DNA of 64,000 nt from Borborobacter arsenicus (GCF_003934165.1 NZ_RKST01000011.1:168881-232880), one strand, 5' to 3'. Counted from the first letter of the stretch, positions 34,561-43,636 are shown. The notes: generated by a model from the letters alone, not told the origin. Numbers and translations are program-made.

Positions 34561-35950
34561 GCGGATTTTCCTTGGCTCTCAAATGGCGGGCGAGGTCGGC
34601 GAGCGGGTCGGGCGAGGGTGGGTCGGCCGGGGTCTGCATCAGAACTTCATAGACCAGCGGCACCTGGCGTACCGCCGTATCCAGCTCGGCATCGGCGCCG
34701 GGCTGATAGGCACCGAGAAGCCTGATGTCGCGGGTGTCCTCGAAGCGCGAGATCATGGATTTCAGCCGCGTCACCAGCATGCGCTCGTCCTCGCTCCAGG
34801 CCTTGCCGGCGAGGCGCGAGATCGATGACAAAGGGTTGACCGCCGGATAACGGCCTTGTTCGACGATTGCGCGGTCAAGCACGATATGGCCGTCCAGAAT
34901 GCCGCGTACCGAATCGGCGACCGGGTCATTGTGGTCGTCGCCGTCCACCAGCACCGAGATGATGGCGGTGACCGAGCCGGAAGCACCCTCCACGCCGGGG
35001 CCAGCGCGTTCGAGCAGCTTGGGCAGGTCGGTGAAGACGGAGGCCGGATAGCCACGCGCGATCGGCGGCTCGCCGGTGCCGATCGCAACCTCGCGCAGTG
35101 CGTGGGCAAAACGGGTGATCGAATCGAGCACCAGCAGCACGCGGTCGCCGCGGTCGCGGAAATATTCCGCCACCCGCATTGCCGTATCGGGCGCCCGGCG
35201 GCGCATCATGGCGCTTTCGTCGCTGGTCGCGACCACGGCAACGGTCTTGGCCATGCTTTCGGCGCCGATCGTGTCTTCGAGAAATTCGCGCACTTCGCGG
35301 CCGCGCTCACCTACCAGCGCCACCACCACAGTGTCGAAAGCCTCGGCGCTGGCAAGCATTGCAAGCAGCGTCGACTTGCCGACGCCGGAGCCGGCGAAGA
35401 CGCCGAGCCGTTGGCCAAAGCAGATCGGGGTGAAAATATCGATGACGCGCACGCCGGTCTTGAAGGCGGTGCCGACGCGCTGTCGGGCCAGCGCTGCCGG
35501 CGGGGTCGCGTCGGCCGTTTCGCAAGGGTCGCCCTGGATCAGCGCCGATCCGCCATCGATGGGGCGGGCGAGCGAATCGATGGCCCGGCCGCGCCACGTC
35601 GCATGTGGCGCGATGATAAAGGGTCCGCAATTGAAGACTGCATCGCCCACGCCCGCATCGTTGCTGCCCTCGAAAGGCGCGATCAGCACCTCGTGCGCGC
35701 CGATGCGGACGATCTCGCCGCGCCTGGTTCCTGCCTTGCTGCGATGCTCCACAATGTCGCCCAGCCGGGCGGTGTCCGAGAGGCCGCGTACAGTGTAATG
35801 GGTCGCCGACACTTCTGTGATGCGGCCGCCGCGTCGCACGATGGTGCGCTCGTCGGCGAAGCGGCGATAGGCAGGCTCCAGGATAGCAAGGCGGTTTTCG
35901 ACTTGGAGCGGCGGCATTCCCATCTCGACCGCGGCCGGCGTGGCGTTCAT
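34541..35950 (-). CDS. fliI: flagellar export ATPase FliI
   Basis: A 469-residue F1-beta-like ATPase. Walker A in GVFAGSGVGKSTLL, Walker B in RVLLVLDSITRFAHALREVAI, and the export-type YPASVFTDLPKLLERAG and SSISRLAGKAW blocks are present. It drives entry of substrates into the export channel together with FliH. ATG 35950 is preferred to the adjacent ATG 35953. It lies 10 nt after flgF. Confidence 0.95.
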   Translation of the reverse strand: MNATPAAVEMGMPPLQVENRLAILEPAYRRFADERTIVRRGGRITEVSATHYTVRGLSDTARLGDIVEHRSKAGTRRGEIVRIGAHEVLIAPFEGSNDAGVGDAVFNCGPFIIAPHATWRGRAIDSLARPIDGGSALIQGDPCETADATPPAALARQRVGTAFKTGVRVIDIFTPICFGQRLGVFAGSGVGKSTLLAMLASAEAFDTVVVALVGERGREVREFLEDTIGAESMAKTVAVVATSDESAMMRRRAPDTAMRVAEYFRDRGDRVLLVLDSITRFAHALREVAIGTGEPPIARGYPASVFTDLPKLLERAGPGVEGASGSVTAIISVLVDGDDHNDPVADSVRGILDGHIVLDRAIVEQGRYPAVNPLSSISRLAGKAWSEDERMLVTRLKSMISRFEDTRDIRLLGAYQPGADAELDTAVRQVPLVYEVLMQTPADPPSPDPLADLARHLRAKENPHAAQPN

Positions 35951-35960
35951 CACCTATCGC

Positions 35961-36683
35961 CTATTTCGAGCCGAGCGTGCGCACGGCCTCGGTGAAGGTC
36001 TGCTCGGAGCTGCGCATCAGGGCGGCGGTGTTTTCAAAGGCGCGCTGCACGGCAATGAGGCGGGTCATTTCGAGCATCGGGTTGACGTTGGATTCTTCCA
36101 CGAAACCCTGCGCCACGCCGACATCGATACGGTCGACAATGGGTTCGGGTGCACCGGGAGGCAGGATGCCGGAATTGCCGTAGCGGGTGAAATTTGCCCC
36201 CGGCGTGAAGTCGAACAGGCCGAGCGCCCCGACCAGGTTTCCGTCCTGACGCAACGTGCCATCGGCGCCGGCCTCGGGCGCGCCGTTGCGCGGATCGAGC
36301 TGGATCGGCGCTCCTCCCGCATCCAGTACAGGATAGCCCTCTATGCTCACCAGCTGGCCGGTCTCCAGCATGGTGAAACGGCCGTCGCGGGTCATGACGG
36401 TGCCGGCGGGCGTCTCGATGCCGAACCAGGCTTCGCCCTTGATGGCGAAGTCGAATGGGTTGCCCGTCTCGCGCAGCGAACCTGCCGCCGTCGCCAGATA
36501 GGTGTCGCCGGTGGACGCAAAGGAAACGGATTTTTCGCCGAGGCCCGACACCACATCTTCAAATTTCACGCCGGTGGCGCGAAAGCCGACGGTCGAGGCA
36601 TTGGCGACATTGTCGGCGATGGTGGTAAGCCGGCGCTCCAGCGCGATCTGGGCCGAAAGGGCGACGTAAAGGCCATCCTGCAT
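35961..36683 (-). CDS. flgF: proximal rod protein FlgF
   Basis: A 240-residue protein begun at ATG 36683 (MQDGLYVALSAQIALERRL), followed by IADNVANASTVGFRATGVKF; the C-terminus has GFVEESNVNPMLEMTRLIAVQRAFENTAALM. These are the rod-protein ends. The open frame beyond 36683 covers the intergenic gap and the previous gene and is rejected. Confidence 0.94.
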   Translation of the reverse strand: MQDGLYVALSAQIALERRLTTIADNVANASTVGFRATGVKFEDVVSGLGEKSVSFASTGDTYLATAAGSLRETGNPFDFAIKGEAWFGIETPAGTVMTRDGRFTMLETGQLVSIEGYPVLDAGGAPIQLDPRNGAPEAGADGTLRQDGNLVGALGLFDFTPGANFTRYGNSGILPPGAPEPIVDRIDVGVAQGFVEESNVNPMLEMTRLIAVQRAFENTAALMRSSEQTFTEAVRTLGSK

Positions 36684-36691
36684 AGGTAATC

Positions 36692-37813
36692 TCAGCTTTT
36701 CATTTTGTGGATGGCGAGGAGGAGATTGGTCGAAACGCCATATTCCACCGGTTGGCTGAACAGCACGCTGAGCGAGGTCGTTGCCGTTGCCGTCGGATTG
36801 TCGATCTCCCAAAGGCTGGTGAAGCGCGTCAGGAACTTGCCGAGCGCTTCGGGTTCGGAGAAATCCTCGATTTTCAACCGGCTTTCGAAAAGCTGGACCT
36901 GCTTGTCGAGATCGGCTGAGGCGAAGGAGGCCGGCAGGCCAAGGGCGGTGCGCACCACCTGCGCCAGCGCCGGGTCGGCCAGCACCTGATAGAAAGAGGT
37001 GATGCCGGAGGCCTTGCGCTGGAAATAGAGCGCCAGGCGCACGCCTTCATTTTGCGCGCCGGCATCTTCTTCCAGCGTCTGGCGCATATATTTGTCGATC
37101 GTCGACTGCTGCGCGGCGTTCCAGGTGGTCGCCGCCTCGCCCTGCGCCTCGAAGTTGAAGGTCGAGACAAAGGCCGCATAGCGCGGTTCACTCGCCTTGT
37201 TGGCGGGGCTGTCGGGATCGCGCACGCCCCCTTCCAGCATCTCGCGGATCGACGCCTTGGTGTCGACTTCCGGGTTCATGCCGAAGGCGCCCATCGCATA
37301 GGAGAACAGGCGGTCGTCGGCCAGTAGGTCGTCGATGGAGCGCACATTGCCGATATTGGCGAGGTAGTAGGCGGTGTCGCTCTTGACCGCTTCGGATTCC
37401 GGATTGACGCCCGCAATCAGCGCCTGGGTGTGATAGTTCTTGACCGTTCCGTGCTGGGCGCGGATGTAGGTGGTCGCTTGCTCGCCCAACGCGGCGAAGT
37501 TGTAGCTGGCGACGAATTCGGCATAGCGCTTGTCGGTCAGCTTGTTGGCGAAACTGTCGGGGCTGGAGATGCCTTCCTTCATCGCCTTGACCATGAAGGC
37601 CTTGGCATAGGCCATGTCCTGCAGGCCATGCGCCTTCATGGCATATTTGAACAGCCGGTCGTCGGCGACGAATTCCTCGATCGATTTCACCTTGGTGATG
37701 TTGTCGAGATAATATCTGGTCTCGCGGTCCACCAAAGGCTGCTTGCCGACCCGATCGAGCGAGGTCGCCAGGTTCTTTGCAATCATCTGGTAGCTGGTGA
37801 ATGTGTTGAGCAC
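36692..37813 (-). CDS. DUF1217 flagellar-locus protein
   Basis: A 373-residue protein started at GTG 37813 (read MLNTFTSYQMIAKNL), which matches how this family usually begins; a TTG at 37831 is the alternative. The chain shows three similar repeats, each with a Y-Y-L-x-N-I-x-x-V-x-S-I-x-x-x-L-x-D-x-R-L-F/K-x-Y-A core (near residues 35, 145 and a weaker third), which is the DUF1217 pattern. It heads the operon with flgF and fliI and has a Rem-type element. The family is restricted to alphaproteobacterial flagellar loci; its function is not established. Confidence 0.8.
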   Translation of the reverse strand: MLNTFTSYQMIAKNLATSLDRVGKQPLVDRETRYYLDNITKVKSIEEFVADDRLFKYAMKAHGLQDMAYAKAFMVKAMKEGISSPDSFANKLTDKRYAEFVASYNFAALGEQATTYIRAQHGTVKNYHTQALIAGVNPESEAVKSDTAYYLANIGNVRSIDDLLADDRLFSYAMGAFGMNPEVDTKASIREMLEGGVRDPDSPANKASEPRYAAFVSTFNFEAQGEAATTWNAAQQSTIDKYMRQTLEEDAGAQNEGVRLALYFQRKASGITSFYQVLADPALAQVVRTALGLPASFASADLDKQVQLFESRLKIEDFSEPEALGKFLTRFTSLWEIDNPTATATTSLSVLFSQPVEYGVSTNLLLAIHKMKS

Positions 37814-37843
37814 GCAAGCAATCCCGGCCAATTCTGTCCGGCC

Positions 37844-37876
37844 ACGCTAGTCGGGCTGGCTTGCGCGAAACTGAAT
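37844..37876 (-). promoter_or_regulatory. Rem-type promoter element of the DUF1217-flgF-fliI operon
   Basis: On the minus strand: ATTCAG, 5 nt, CGCAAG, 9 nt, CTAGCGT, about 30 nt before the GTG start. It lies back to back with the motA element. Confidence 0.65.
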
Positions 37877-37906
37877 GCCCCGGCATCGCGAAAAAAGCGG
37901 AAATGA

Positions 37907-37939
37907 TTCAAGCCTCACGCAAGGCACGGCCGCTATTGC
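37907..37939 (+). promoter_or_regulatory. Rem-type promoter element of the motA operon
   Basis: On the plus strand: TTCAAG, 5 nt, CGCAAG, 9 nt, CTATTGC, ending 34 nt before the motA GTG. It is the only plus-strand copy and serves the only plus-strand flagellar operon. Confidence 0.65.
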
Positions 37940-37973
37940 AGACTCCGCAGGAAAATTGGCGGAAGGGCTGACG

Positions 37974-38852
37974 GTGGGCATACTGATCGGTTTTGTGGTG
38001 ACCCTGGGTTGCGTGCTCGGAGGGTTCATGGCCATGGGCGGTCATGTCGAAGTCCTGATGCAGCCTTGGGAATTCGTCATTATCGGCGGCGCGGCACTCG
38101 GCACATTCCTGGTGGCCAACCCGATCTCCGTCGTCAAGGATACAGGGCGGGGATGCATCGAAGCCTTCAAACAGGCCGTGCCCCATGAGCGGGATTATCT
38201 GGAGACACTCGGCGTACTGCACAGCCTGATGCGTGAATTGCGGACGAAATCGCGCAGCGAGGTCGAGGCCCATATCGACAATCCCGAAGAATCCGTCATC
38301 TTCCAGGCCTTCCCCACCGTCTTGAAAAAGCGCGACCTAACCAATTTCATCTGCGACTACTGCCGCCTGATCATCATCGGCAACGCAAGGCCGCATGAGA
38401 TCGAAGCGCTGATGGATGAGGAAATCCATACGATCCGTGCCGACAAGCTGAAGCCCTACCATGCCATGACGGCGATGGCCGACGGGCTGCCGGCGCTTGG
38501 CATCGTCGCGGCCGTGCTCGGCGTGGTCAAGGCGATGGGTGCGCTCGACCAGTCGCCGGAAATCCTTGGCGCGCTGATTGGTGCGGCGCTGGTCGGCACC
38601 TTTCTTGGCATCTTCCTGTCCTATGCCGTGGTCGGTCCAATCGCCACCAAGATCAAGACGGTGCGCGAAAAGAACAACCGGCTCTATGTCATCGTCAAGC
38701 AGACGCTGCTTGCCTATATGAACGGCTCGCTGCCCCAGGTAGCCATCGAATTCGGCCGCAAGACCATCTCGTCCTATGATCGGCCCTCCATCGATGCCGT
38801 CGAGCAGAGCACCATGAACGCCGCTGCCGACGCGACGAAGAAGGCGGCGTGA
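37974..38852 (+). CDS. motA: flagellar motor stator protein MotA
   Basis: A 292-residue protein started at GTG 37974, with GGAAGGG upstream and the usual MotA beginning ([23 protein letters not shown]). Four transmembrane helices; [46 protein letters not shown] and [17 protein letters not shown] hold the conserved prolines of the proton channel. The open frame to 37875 would include the promoter element and is rejected. First gene of motA-fliM-fliN-fliG-flhB-orf. Confidence 0.95.
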   Translation: MGILIGFVVTLGCVLGGFMAMGGHVEVLMQPWEFVIIGGAALGTFLVANPISVVKDTGRGCIEAFKQAVPHERDYLETLGVLHSLMRELRTKSRSEVEAHIDNPEESVIFQAFPTVLKKRDLTNFICDYCRLIIIGNARPHEIEALMDEEIHTIRADKLKPYHAMTAMADGLPALGIVAAVLGVVKAMGALDQSPEILGALIGAALVGTFLGIFLSYAVVGPIATKIKTVREKNNRLYVIVKQTLLAYMNGSLPQVAIEFGRKTISSYDRPSIDAVEQSTMNAAADATKKAA

Positions 38853-38886
38853 GGATGGCGGCGACTGAACGGGGAAACGGCTGATC

Positions 38887-39822
38887 ATGAGCAGCCTGGC
38901 CAATCCCGCGGGAATGCGTGCGAGCATCCTGGAGCGCCTGATCGGCGAGACCGGCGAGCCGAACCATGTCGTCGGCGCCGCCCGCGCCGTGGCTGAGCGG
39001 GCGCTTCCCGCCATCACCCTGGCGCTGGGCGGGAAGCTTGCCGTTCCCGTCGAGCTCGACATCGAGGCGGTGGAACTTGCACGGCTGATCCAGGCGCGGC
39101 CACAGAGTGGCCAGCATGCGATGAGCGTGGCGTCGTCTGCCTCCTCGCCCGACGCGCTCATCCTGCTGATGGATTCAGCGGCAGTGGCGGTTGTCGTCAG
39201 CGCCTTGTTCGGCGGCGACCCCGACCTGCCGGTCACGCCGATCGAGCGCGAATTGTCGCCGACCGAAACCGAAGTGGCGAGCATGGTGTTCCAGGAAATC
39301 GCCCAGGCGGTGAACGGGTCTGGCGAACGCGCCTTCGCGTTTCGCATGCCGCTGCCGGCTGCCATCACCGGGACCGAGCTGAAGAAGCATATCATCCGCG
39401 ATGCACCGGCGGTGCGGGTGGATTTTCGGGTCTCGACCGCGACCAGTTCGGGGCGCATCTCCTTGATGATGCCGCAGCGCGTTCTGCTCAAGCATCGTGG
39501 CGAGGCGAGTGTCGCCCCTGGCAGCGACCGTGACACGGCCTCGAACTGGAGCGCGCGCTTCGGCGAGGAGATCATGCGCTCGACCGTCGATCTGGAAGCC
39601 AGCATGCCGCTTGCGCGCATGACGCTCGGCGAGGTGGCCAGGCTGCAGGAGGGGATGGTCATCGAGCTTGGCGAGGGCGCACAGACCGAGGCGCGGCTTT
39701 CGGCGCGCAGCAAGACACTCTTTGTGTGCGAATTCGGCAAACTCGGGCAGAATTACACAGTGCGAATCAGGCATCCTTTCGATGCCGGCCAGGATCTTAT
39801 CGATACGCTGCTGCCCGGTTGA
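38887..39822 (+). CDS. fliM: flagellar switch protein FliM
   Basis: A 311-residue C-ring protein. The CheC-like middle (LDSAAVAVVVSALFGGD, ELSPTETEVASMVFQEIAQAVN) and the C-terminal SpoA domain (VDLEASMPLARMTLGEVARLQEGMVIEL) are clear. The classical N-terminal CheY-binding peptide (L-S-Q-x-E-I-D-x-L-L) is not seen: the chain begins MSSLANPAGMRASILERLIG. It lies 34 nt after motA. Confidence 0.93.
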   Translation: MSSLANPAGMRASILERLIGETGEPNHVVGAARAVAERALPAITLALGGKLAVPVELDIEAVELARLIQARPQSGQHAMSVASSASSPDALILLMDSAAVAVVVSALFGGDPDLPVTPIERELSPTETEVASMVFQEIAQAVNGSGERAFAFRMPLPAAITGTELKKHIIRDAPAVRVDFRVSTATSSGRISLMMPQRVLLKHRGEASVAPGSDRDTASNWSARFGEEIMRSTVDLEASMPLARMTLGEVARLQEGMVIELGEGAQTEARLSARSKTLFVCEFGKLGQNYTVRIRHPFDAGQDLIDTLLPG

Positions 39823-39864
39823 GGCGTGGCGTCGTTTCGAGACGATCCTGAAGTGGAGAAGGCA

Positions 39865-40254
39865 ATGAACCAGACCAATCCGGAACCGGATCACGACATT
39901 CCGGAAGAACAGCTCAACCGCGCGATCGAGGAATTGCGCGGTGCGCTCCACGAGCAGGAATCGCAGCCTGGCGGGGCAAAGCATGCGGAGGCGGCGTCGC
40001 CCAATTCCAGCCTGATCATGAATATCCCTGTGGATGTGCAGATCGTGCTTGGCAGCACCGAGATGCCGGTTTCCGACCTGATGGCACTGCAGAAAGGGTC
40101 TACCGTCGCATTGAACCGCCGCATCGGCGAACCGGTCGATGTCGTGGTCAATGGCCGCCGCATCGCGCGCGGCGAGATCACCGTGCTGGAAAACGATCCC
40201 TCGCGCTTCGGCATAAGGCTGACCGAGATCATCACTGCGGCGAAACTGTCCTGA
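39865..40254 (+). CDS. fliN: flagellar switch protein FliN
   Basis: A 129-residue protein started at ATG 39865, preceded by GGAGAAGG; the GTG at 39826 is less likely. The C-terminal SpoA domain ([54 protein letters not shown]) is complete; the first 50 residues are acidic and variable. It builds the lower C ring with FliM and FliG. Confidence 0.95.
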   Translation: MNQTNPEPDHDIPEEQLNRAIEELRGALHEQESQPGGAKHAEAASPNSSLIMNIPVDVQIVLGSTEMPVSDLMALQKGSTVALNRRIGEPVDVVVNGRRIARGEITVLENDPSRFGIRLTEIITAAKLS

Positions 40255-40297
40255 TGATAGCTGGCGCGCCATTCCCTCGTCGATGGAAGGTTCTGGC

Positions 40298-41308
40298 ATG
40301 AGCACGCCGTTGGCCACGCTGACGCGCGCTCAAAAGGCCGCGGCCATCCTGGTTGCGATGGGCAAGCCATCGGCCAGCAAGCTGCTGAAATTCTTCAAGC
40401 AGGAGGAATTGAAGGCGCTGATCGAGGGTGCCCGCCTGCTGCGCACCATCCCGCAAGGCGATCTGGAAAAAATCGTCGCCGAATTCGAGGCGGAATTCAC
40501 CGAGGGCGCGGGCCTGCTCGATTCCGCCGACAAGATGGACACGATCCTCAATGAGTCGCTGTCGCCGGAAGAGGTGGATGCGATCATGAGCGGCGCCAAG
40601 CCGGTCGTCGCGCCGGAGCCGCCGCAGATCTGGAACGACCTCGAGCGGCTCGATCCCGCGCGCATCGGCGCTTTCCTGGCGGTGGAGCATCCGCAGACGG
40701 CAGCGCTCATCCTGTCGCGGCTGGCGCCGCCCTTTGCCGCCAATGTGCTGCTGACGCTGGGCAAGCCGATGCGCGGCGACGTCATCCGGCGCATGTTGTC
40801 GATGACGACGATCCAGGAGGCGGCAAGCCGCATCGTCGAAAACCAGTTGCGCAGCCGTGTCCTGGCTGAAAACACCGGCAAGGATATCTCGGCCGGCCAG
40901 AGCCGCGTCGCCAGCCTGCTCAACGAGATGGACAAGGAGCATCTCGAAGAGGTGATGCAGGATCTGGAGGCGACCGGTGCGACCGACCTGGATGGCATCC
41001 GCGCCCGGCTGTTCTCCTTCGAGGATATCGTGCTGTTGACGCAGAAGGCGCGCGTGGCGCTGTTCGATGGCCTGTCCACCGAATTGGTGACGCTGTGCCT
41101 GCGCGGAGCCGATGCCGCACTGACAGAGGCGGTGCTGTCTTCCATTGGCGCACGCTCGCGCCGGATGATCGAATCGGAGCTTGGGCAGGCAAGCGATGGT
41201 ATCGCCGCCGCCGATATCGCCGATGCACGGCGCACCGTCGCCTCCACGGCCATCCGCATGTCGGTCGAAGGCGCTTTCGAGCTGCCGTCGGCGCAAAACG
41301 CCGCCTGA
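40298..41308 (+). CDS. fliG: flagellar switch protein FliG
   Basis: A 336-residue protein with GGAAGG upstream of ATG 40298. N-terminal: LTRAQKAAAILVAMGKPSASKLLKFF; middle domain EHPQT motif (FLAVEHPQTAALILSRL); C-terminal torque domain LFSFEDIVLLTQKARVALFDGLSTELVTLCLRGAD. It couples the stator to the rotor. Confidence 0.95.
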   Translation: MSTPLATLTRAQKAAAILVAMGKPSASKLLKFFKQEELKALIEGARLLRTIPQGDLEKIVAEFEAEFTEGAGLLDSADKMDTILNESLSPEEVDAIMSGAKPVVAPEPPQIWNDLERLDPARIGAFLAVEHPQTAALILSRLAPPFAANVLLTLGKPMRGDVIRRMLSMTTIQEAASRIVENQLRSRVLAENTGKDISAGQSRVASLLNEMDKEHLEEVMQDLEATGATDLDGIRARLFSFEDIVLLTQKARVALFDGLSTELVTLCLRGADAALTEAVLSSIGARSRRMIESELGQASDGIAAADIADARRTVASTAIRMSVEGAFELPSAQNAA

Positions 41309-41341
41309 GGGCGGCCACACTCCTGACCGGCTCGCTGCGCC

Positions 41342-42424
41342 ATGTCCGATACCGCCGATAAGGAAAGCAAAACCGAAGAACCGACAGAAAAGAAGGTTCG
41401 CGACAGCGTTGAGAAAGGCAAGCTGCCGGTCGCGAAGGAAACGACGATCTTCGCTTCCTTCGTCGCCATTCTCATCTTTGCGGTGTTCTTCGCCCAGGAC
41501 AGCGTGGCCCGGCTCGGTGTCTTCCTGTCGATTTTCCTGGAAAAGCCGGAAGGCTGGCCGCTTGCCACCGAACGTGACGTCATCGAGCTTTACCAAATCG
41601 TCTTCATCGAGATCGCCAAGCCGCTGGGCATCATGATGCTGCTTCTTGTGGTTGCTGGCGTCGGTGCTTCGGTACTGCAGAACATGCCGCAATTCGTCGG
41701 TGAACGCATCCGCCCGCAGGCCTCGCGCATTTCGCTGACCAAGGGGTGGAACAGGCTGTTCGGCCTCCAGGGCTTTGTCGAGTTCCTGAAATCGCTCGGC
41801 AAGGTCGGTTTTGCCGTCCTCGTTCTGGTCTTCGTGCTGAGTGACGATCTTCGCCAGTTGCTCGCCGGCATGATCACGCAGCCGACCGCCTTCGCGCAGG
41901 TCATCCGCTCCATGACCATCGATATCCTCGTTTCGATCGTCTTCGTCATGGGGCTGATCACGGCGGTTGATCTGGTGTGGTCGCGCTTCCACTGGCGCCA
42001 GGAACTGCGGATGACACGCCAGGAGGTCAAGGACGAGCTGAAACAGTCGGAAGGCGATCCGATCGTCAAATCGCGGCTGCGTTCGCTTGGGCGCGACCGG
42101 GCGCGCCGGCGCATGATGACGGCGGTGCCGCGTGCAACGCTCGTCATCGCCAACCCGACCCACTTCTCGATAGCGCTGAAATATGTGCGTGACGAGGACA
42201 GCGCCCCGCTGGTGGTGGCCAAGGGGCAGGATCTGGTGGCGCTGCGCATCCGCGAGATCGCCGAACAGCACAATATTCCGATCTTCGAGGACGTCGCGCT
42301 CGCCCGCTCCATGTACAAGCAAGTTTCAGTCGATAGCGTGATACCGCCCAAGTTCTATCAGGCAGTCGCCGAGCTGGTCCGGGTCGTCTATGCCGGCAAG
42401 GCGCAACGCAAAGAGATTTCATGA
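41342..42424 (+). CDS. flhB: flagellar export switch protein FlhB
   Basis: A 360-residue protein with four transmembrane helices (about 35-55, 90-112, 155-178, 190-212) and the NPTH self-cleavage site at 271-274 (VIANPTHFSIALKY). The cytoplasmic domain changes export specificity from hook to filament after a signal from FliK. It lies 33 nt after fliG. Confidence 0.95.
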   Translation: MSDTADKESKTEEPTEKKVRDSVEKGKLPVAKETTIFASFVAILIFAVFFAQDSVARLGVFLSIFLEKPEGWPLATERDVIELYQIVFIEIAKPLGIMMLLLVVAGVGASVLQNMPQFVGERIRPQASRISLTKGWNRLFGLQGFVEFLKSLGKVGFAVLVLVFVLSDDLRQLLAGMITQPTAFAQVIRSMTIDILVSIVFVMGLITAVDLVWSRFHWRQELRMTRQEVKDELKQSEGDPIVKSRLRSLGRDRARRRMMTAVPRATLVIANPTHFSIALKYVRDEDSAPLVVAKGQDLVALRIREIAEQHNIPIFEDVALARSMYKQVSVDSVIPPKFYQAVAELVRVVYAGKAQRKEIS

Positions 42425-42858
42425 TCAGGCAACCCCACGCATCGACACGCGAAATCATCGTCGCCAATGCAATCCAGGAGGTGGTCAGCGAGCTTCGCCT
42501 GGTCGATGTCGCCGATTACATCGCCTTCATCCGGCTGGAGCATTTTGCCTGCATTTCCGACATCGTCGATTCCGCCACCGAGCTTTATTTCCAGCCGCGG
42601 ACGCTTCGGCTGGGGCATGGCGGCGAGGCCCATGTCGGCTGGACGGAGCCGCCGCAGATCGCACTCGATCTGGAATTGCGGCCTGTCGGTGCGACTGTCT
42701 ATTTCACGCTGACGCTCAGCGCCCTTCACGCCTCGGTCGAGGTCAACTACGTCGCCTTCGAACAGCCGGACGAGGACCCCGAAAGGAACACTGCATTTCT
42801 GGCGGCTGCGCTGGAGAAGGCGAGAATCCGCCGCACGGAACCGCTGGCACAAGGATAG
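42421..42858 (+). CDS. small conserved protein coupled to flhB, function unknown
   Basis: A 145-residue soluble protein. Its ATG overlaps the flhB stop as ATGA, so it is translated together with the motor/export genes. There is no signal peptide, membrane helix or motif that I recognise; strands alternate with short helices (LGHGGEAHVGWTEPPQIALDLELRPVG, HASVEVNYVAFE). It ends the operon and converges on visR, 7 nt away. A motility-related role is only suggested by the coupling. Confidence 0.7.
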   Translation: MIRQPHASTREIIVANAIQEVVSELRLVDVADYIAFIRLEHFACISDIVDSATELYFQPRTLRLGHGGEAHVGWTEPPQIALDLELRPVGATVYFTLTLSALHASVEVNYVAFEQPDEDPERNTAFLAAALEKARIRRTEPLAQG

Positions 42859-42865
42859 CCTCTGA

Positions 42866-43636
42866 TTACTCGATCAGACCCAGCCGCAGCGCCTTGGCCA
42901 CCGCCTGCATGCGGTTGACGGCATTGAGCTTGTGGGCCGTGTTGGTGAGGTACTGGTTGGCGGTGTGCACCGACAGTTTCAGCAATTTGGCGATTTCCTC
43001 GCTGGTATAGCCGTTGGCGGTCAGCTTGAGGCATTCCAGCTCGCGTTTGGAGACCGAAGGCACCTTGCCGCTGCTGCCGGGCCGGATCGCTGCCACGGCG
43101 GCAAACAGCGCAAAGCAGCGGGCATGTATTTCATGAAGCTGTTCGGGTGCCAGCATGATGTCATGCCCGAAAAACACCACCGCTCCGCAATGGCTGCGAT
43201 CGGCATAGACCGGAAAGGCGATGCCGGAACTGTCGGGAACCAGCGGCTGGATTCTGGCGGCCCAATCGAGGGTTTCGAACAGAGCCGATGACTTTGTGCC
43301 GGGATTGGCGCTCCACCAGCGCGGCTGGGTGGAGGCCCGCGCATGCCGCACGAGCTCTTCGCCATTGTTGCCGGAAACGAATTTCGTCGCCAGCGATACA
43401 CGCGGAAAATCCGAATCGAAACAGGGAACCAGACGGGCGCGCTCCATGGAAGGCGCGACGAAATAGAGTCCGAAGGAAGCGGCGTTGATATCGACGGCGA
43501 TCCACCGGCAGCGCCGCACTGCATCGGCAATGGTGACCGCTTCATGGGTCGGCGCATCATGGGCTGCCGACCCGAAGGGGTTCTTGTGCTCGCCGAAACC
43601 GGAGCACGCAAAATCCTGTGCCTGTGCCTGGGTCAA
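42866..43636 (-). CDS. visR: VisR, LuxR-type regulator of motility
   Basis: A 256-residue protein started at TTG 43636, which overlaps the visN stop as TTGA and has AGGAG 8-9 nt upstream; the ORF up to 43879 only opens into visN. An N-terminal ligand-type domain precedes a C-terminal LuxR helix-turn-helix: VSKRELECLKLTANGYTSEEIAKLLKLSVHTANQYLTNTAHKLN. In S. meliloti VisN and VisR act as a heterodimer at the top of the motility cascade and switch on rem. Confidence 0.88.
   Translation of the reverse strand: MTQAQAQDFACSGFGEHKNPFGSAAHDAPTHEAVTIADAVRRCRWIAVDINAASFGLYFVAPSMERARLVPCFDSDFPRVSLATKFVSGNNGEELVRHARASTQPRWWSANPGTKSSALFETLDWAARIQPLVPDSSGIAFPVYADRSHCGAVVFFGHDIMLAPEQLHEIHARCFALFAAVAAIRPGSSGKVPSVSKRELECLKLTANGYTSEEIAKLLKLSVHTANQYLTNTAHKLNAVNRMQAVAKALRLGLIE

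Noticed and set aside
37875..37973. A 33-codon N-terminal extension of MotA
   Set aside because: It covers the promoter element; the GTG at 37974 gives the normal MotA N-terminus.
40232..42322. A 696-codon open frame on the minus strand opposite fliG and flhB
   Set aside because: Antisense of conserved genes, with composition driven by GC-rich codon bias and no recognisable domain.
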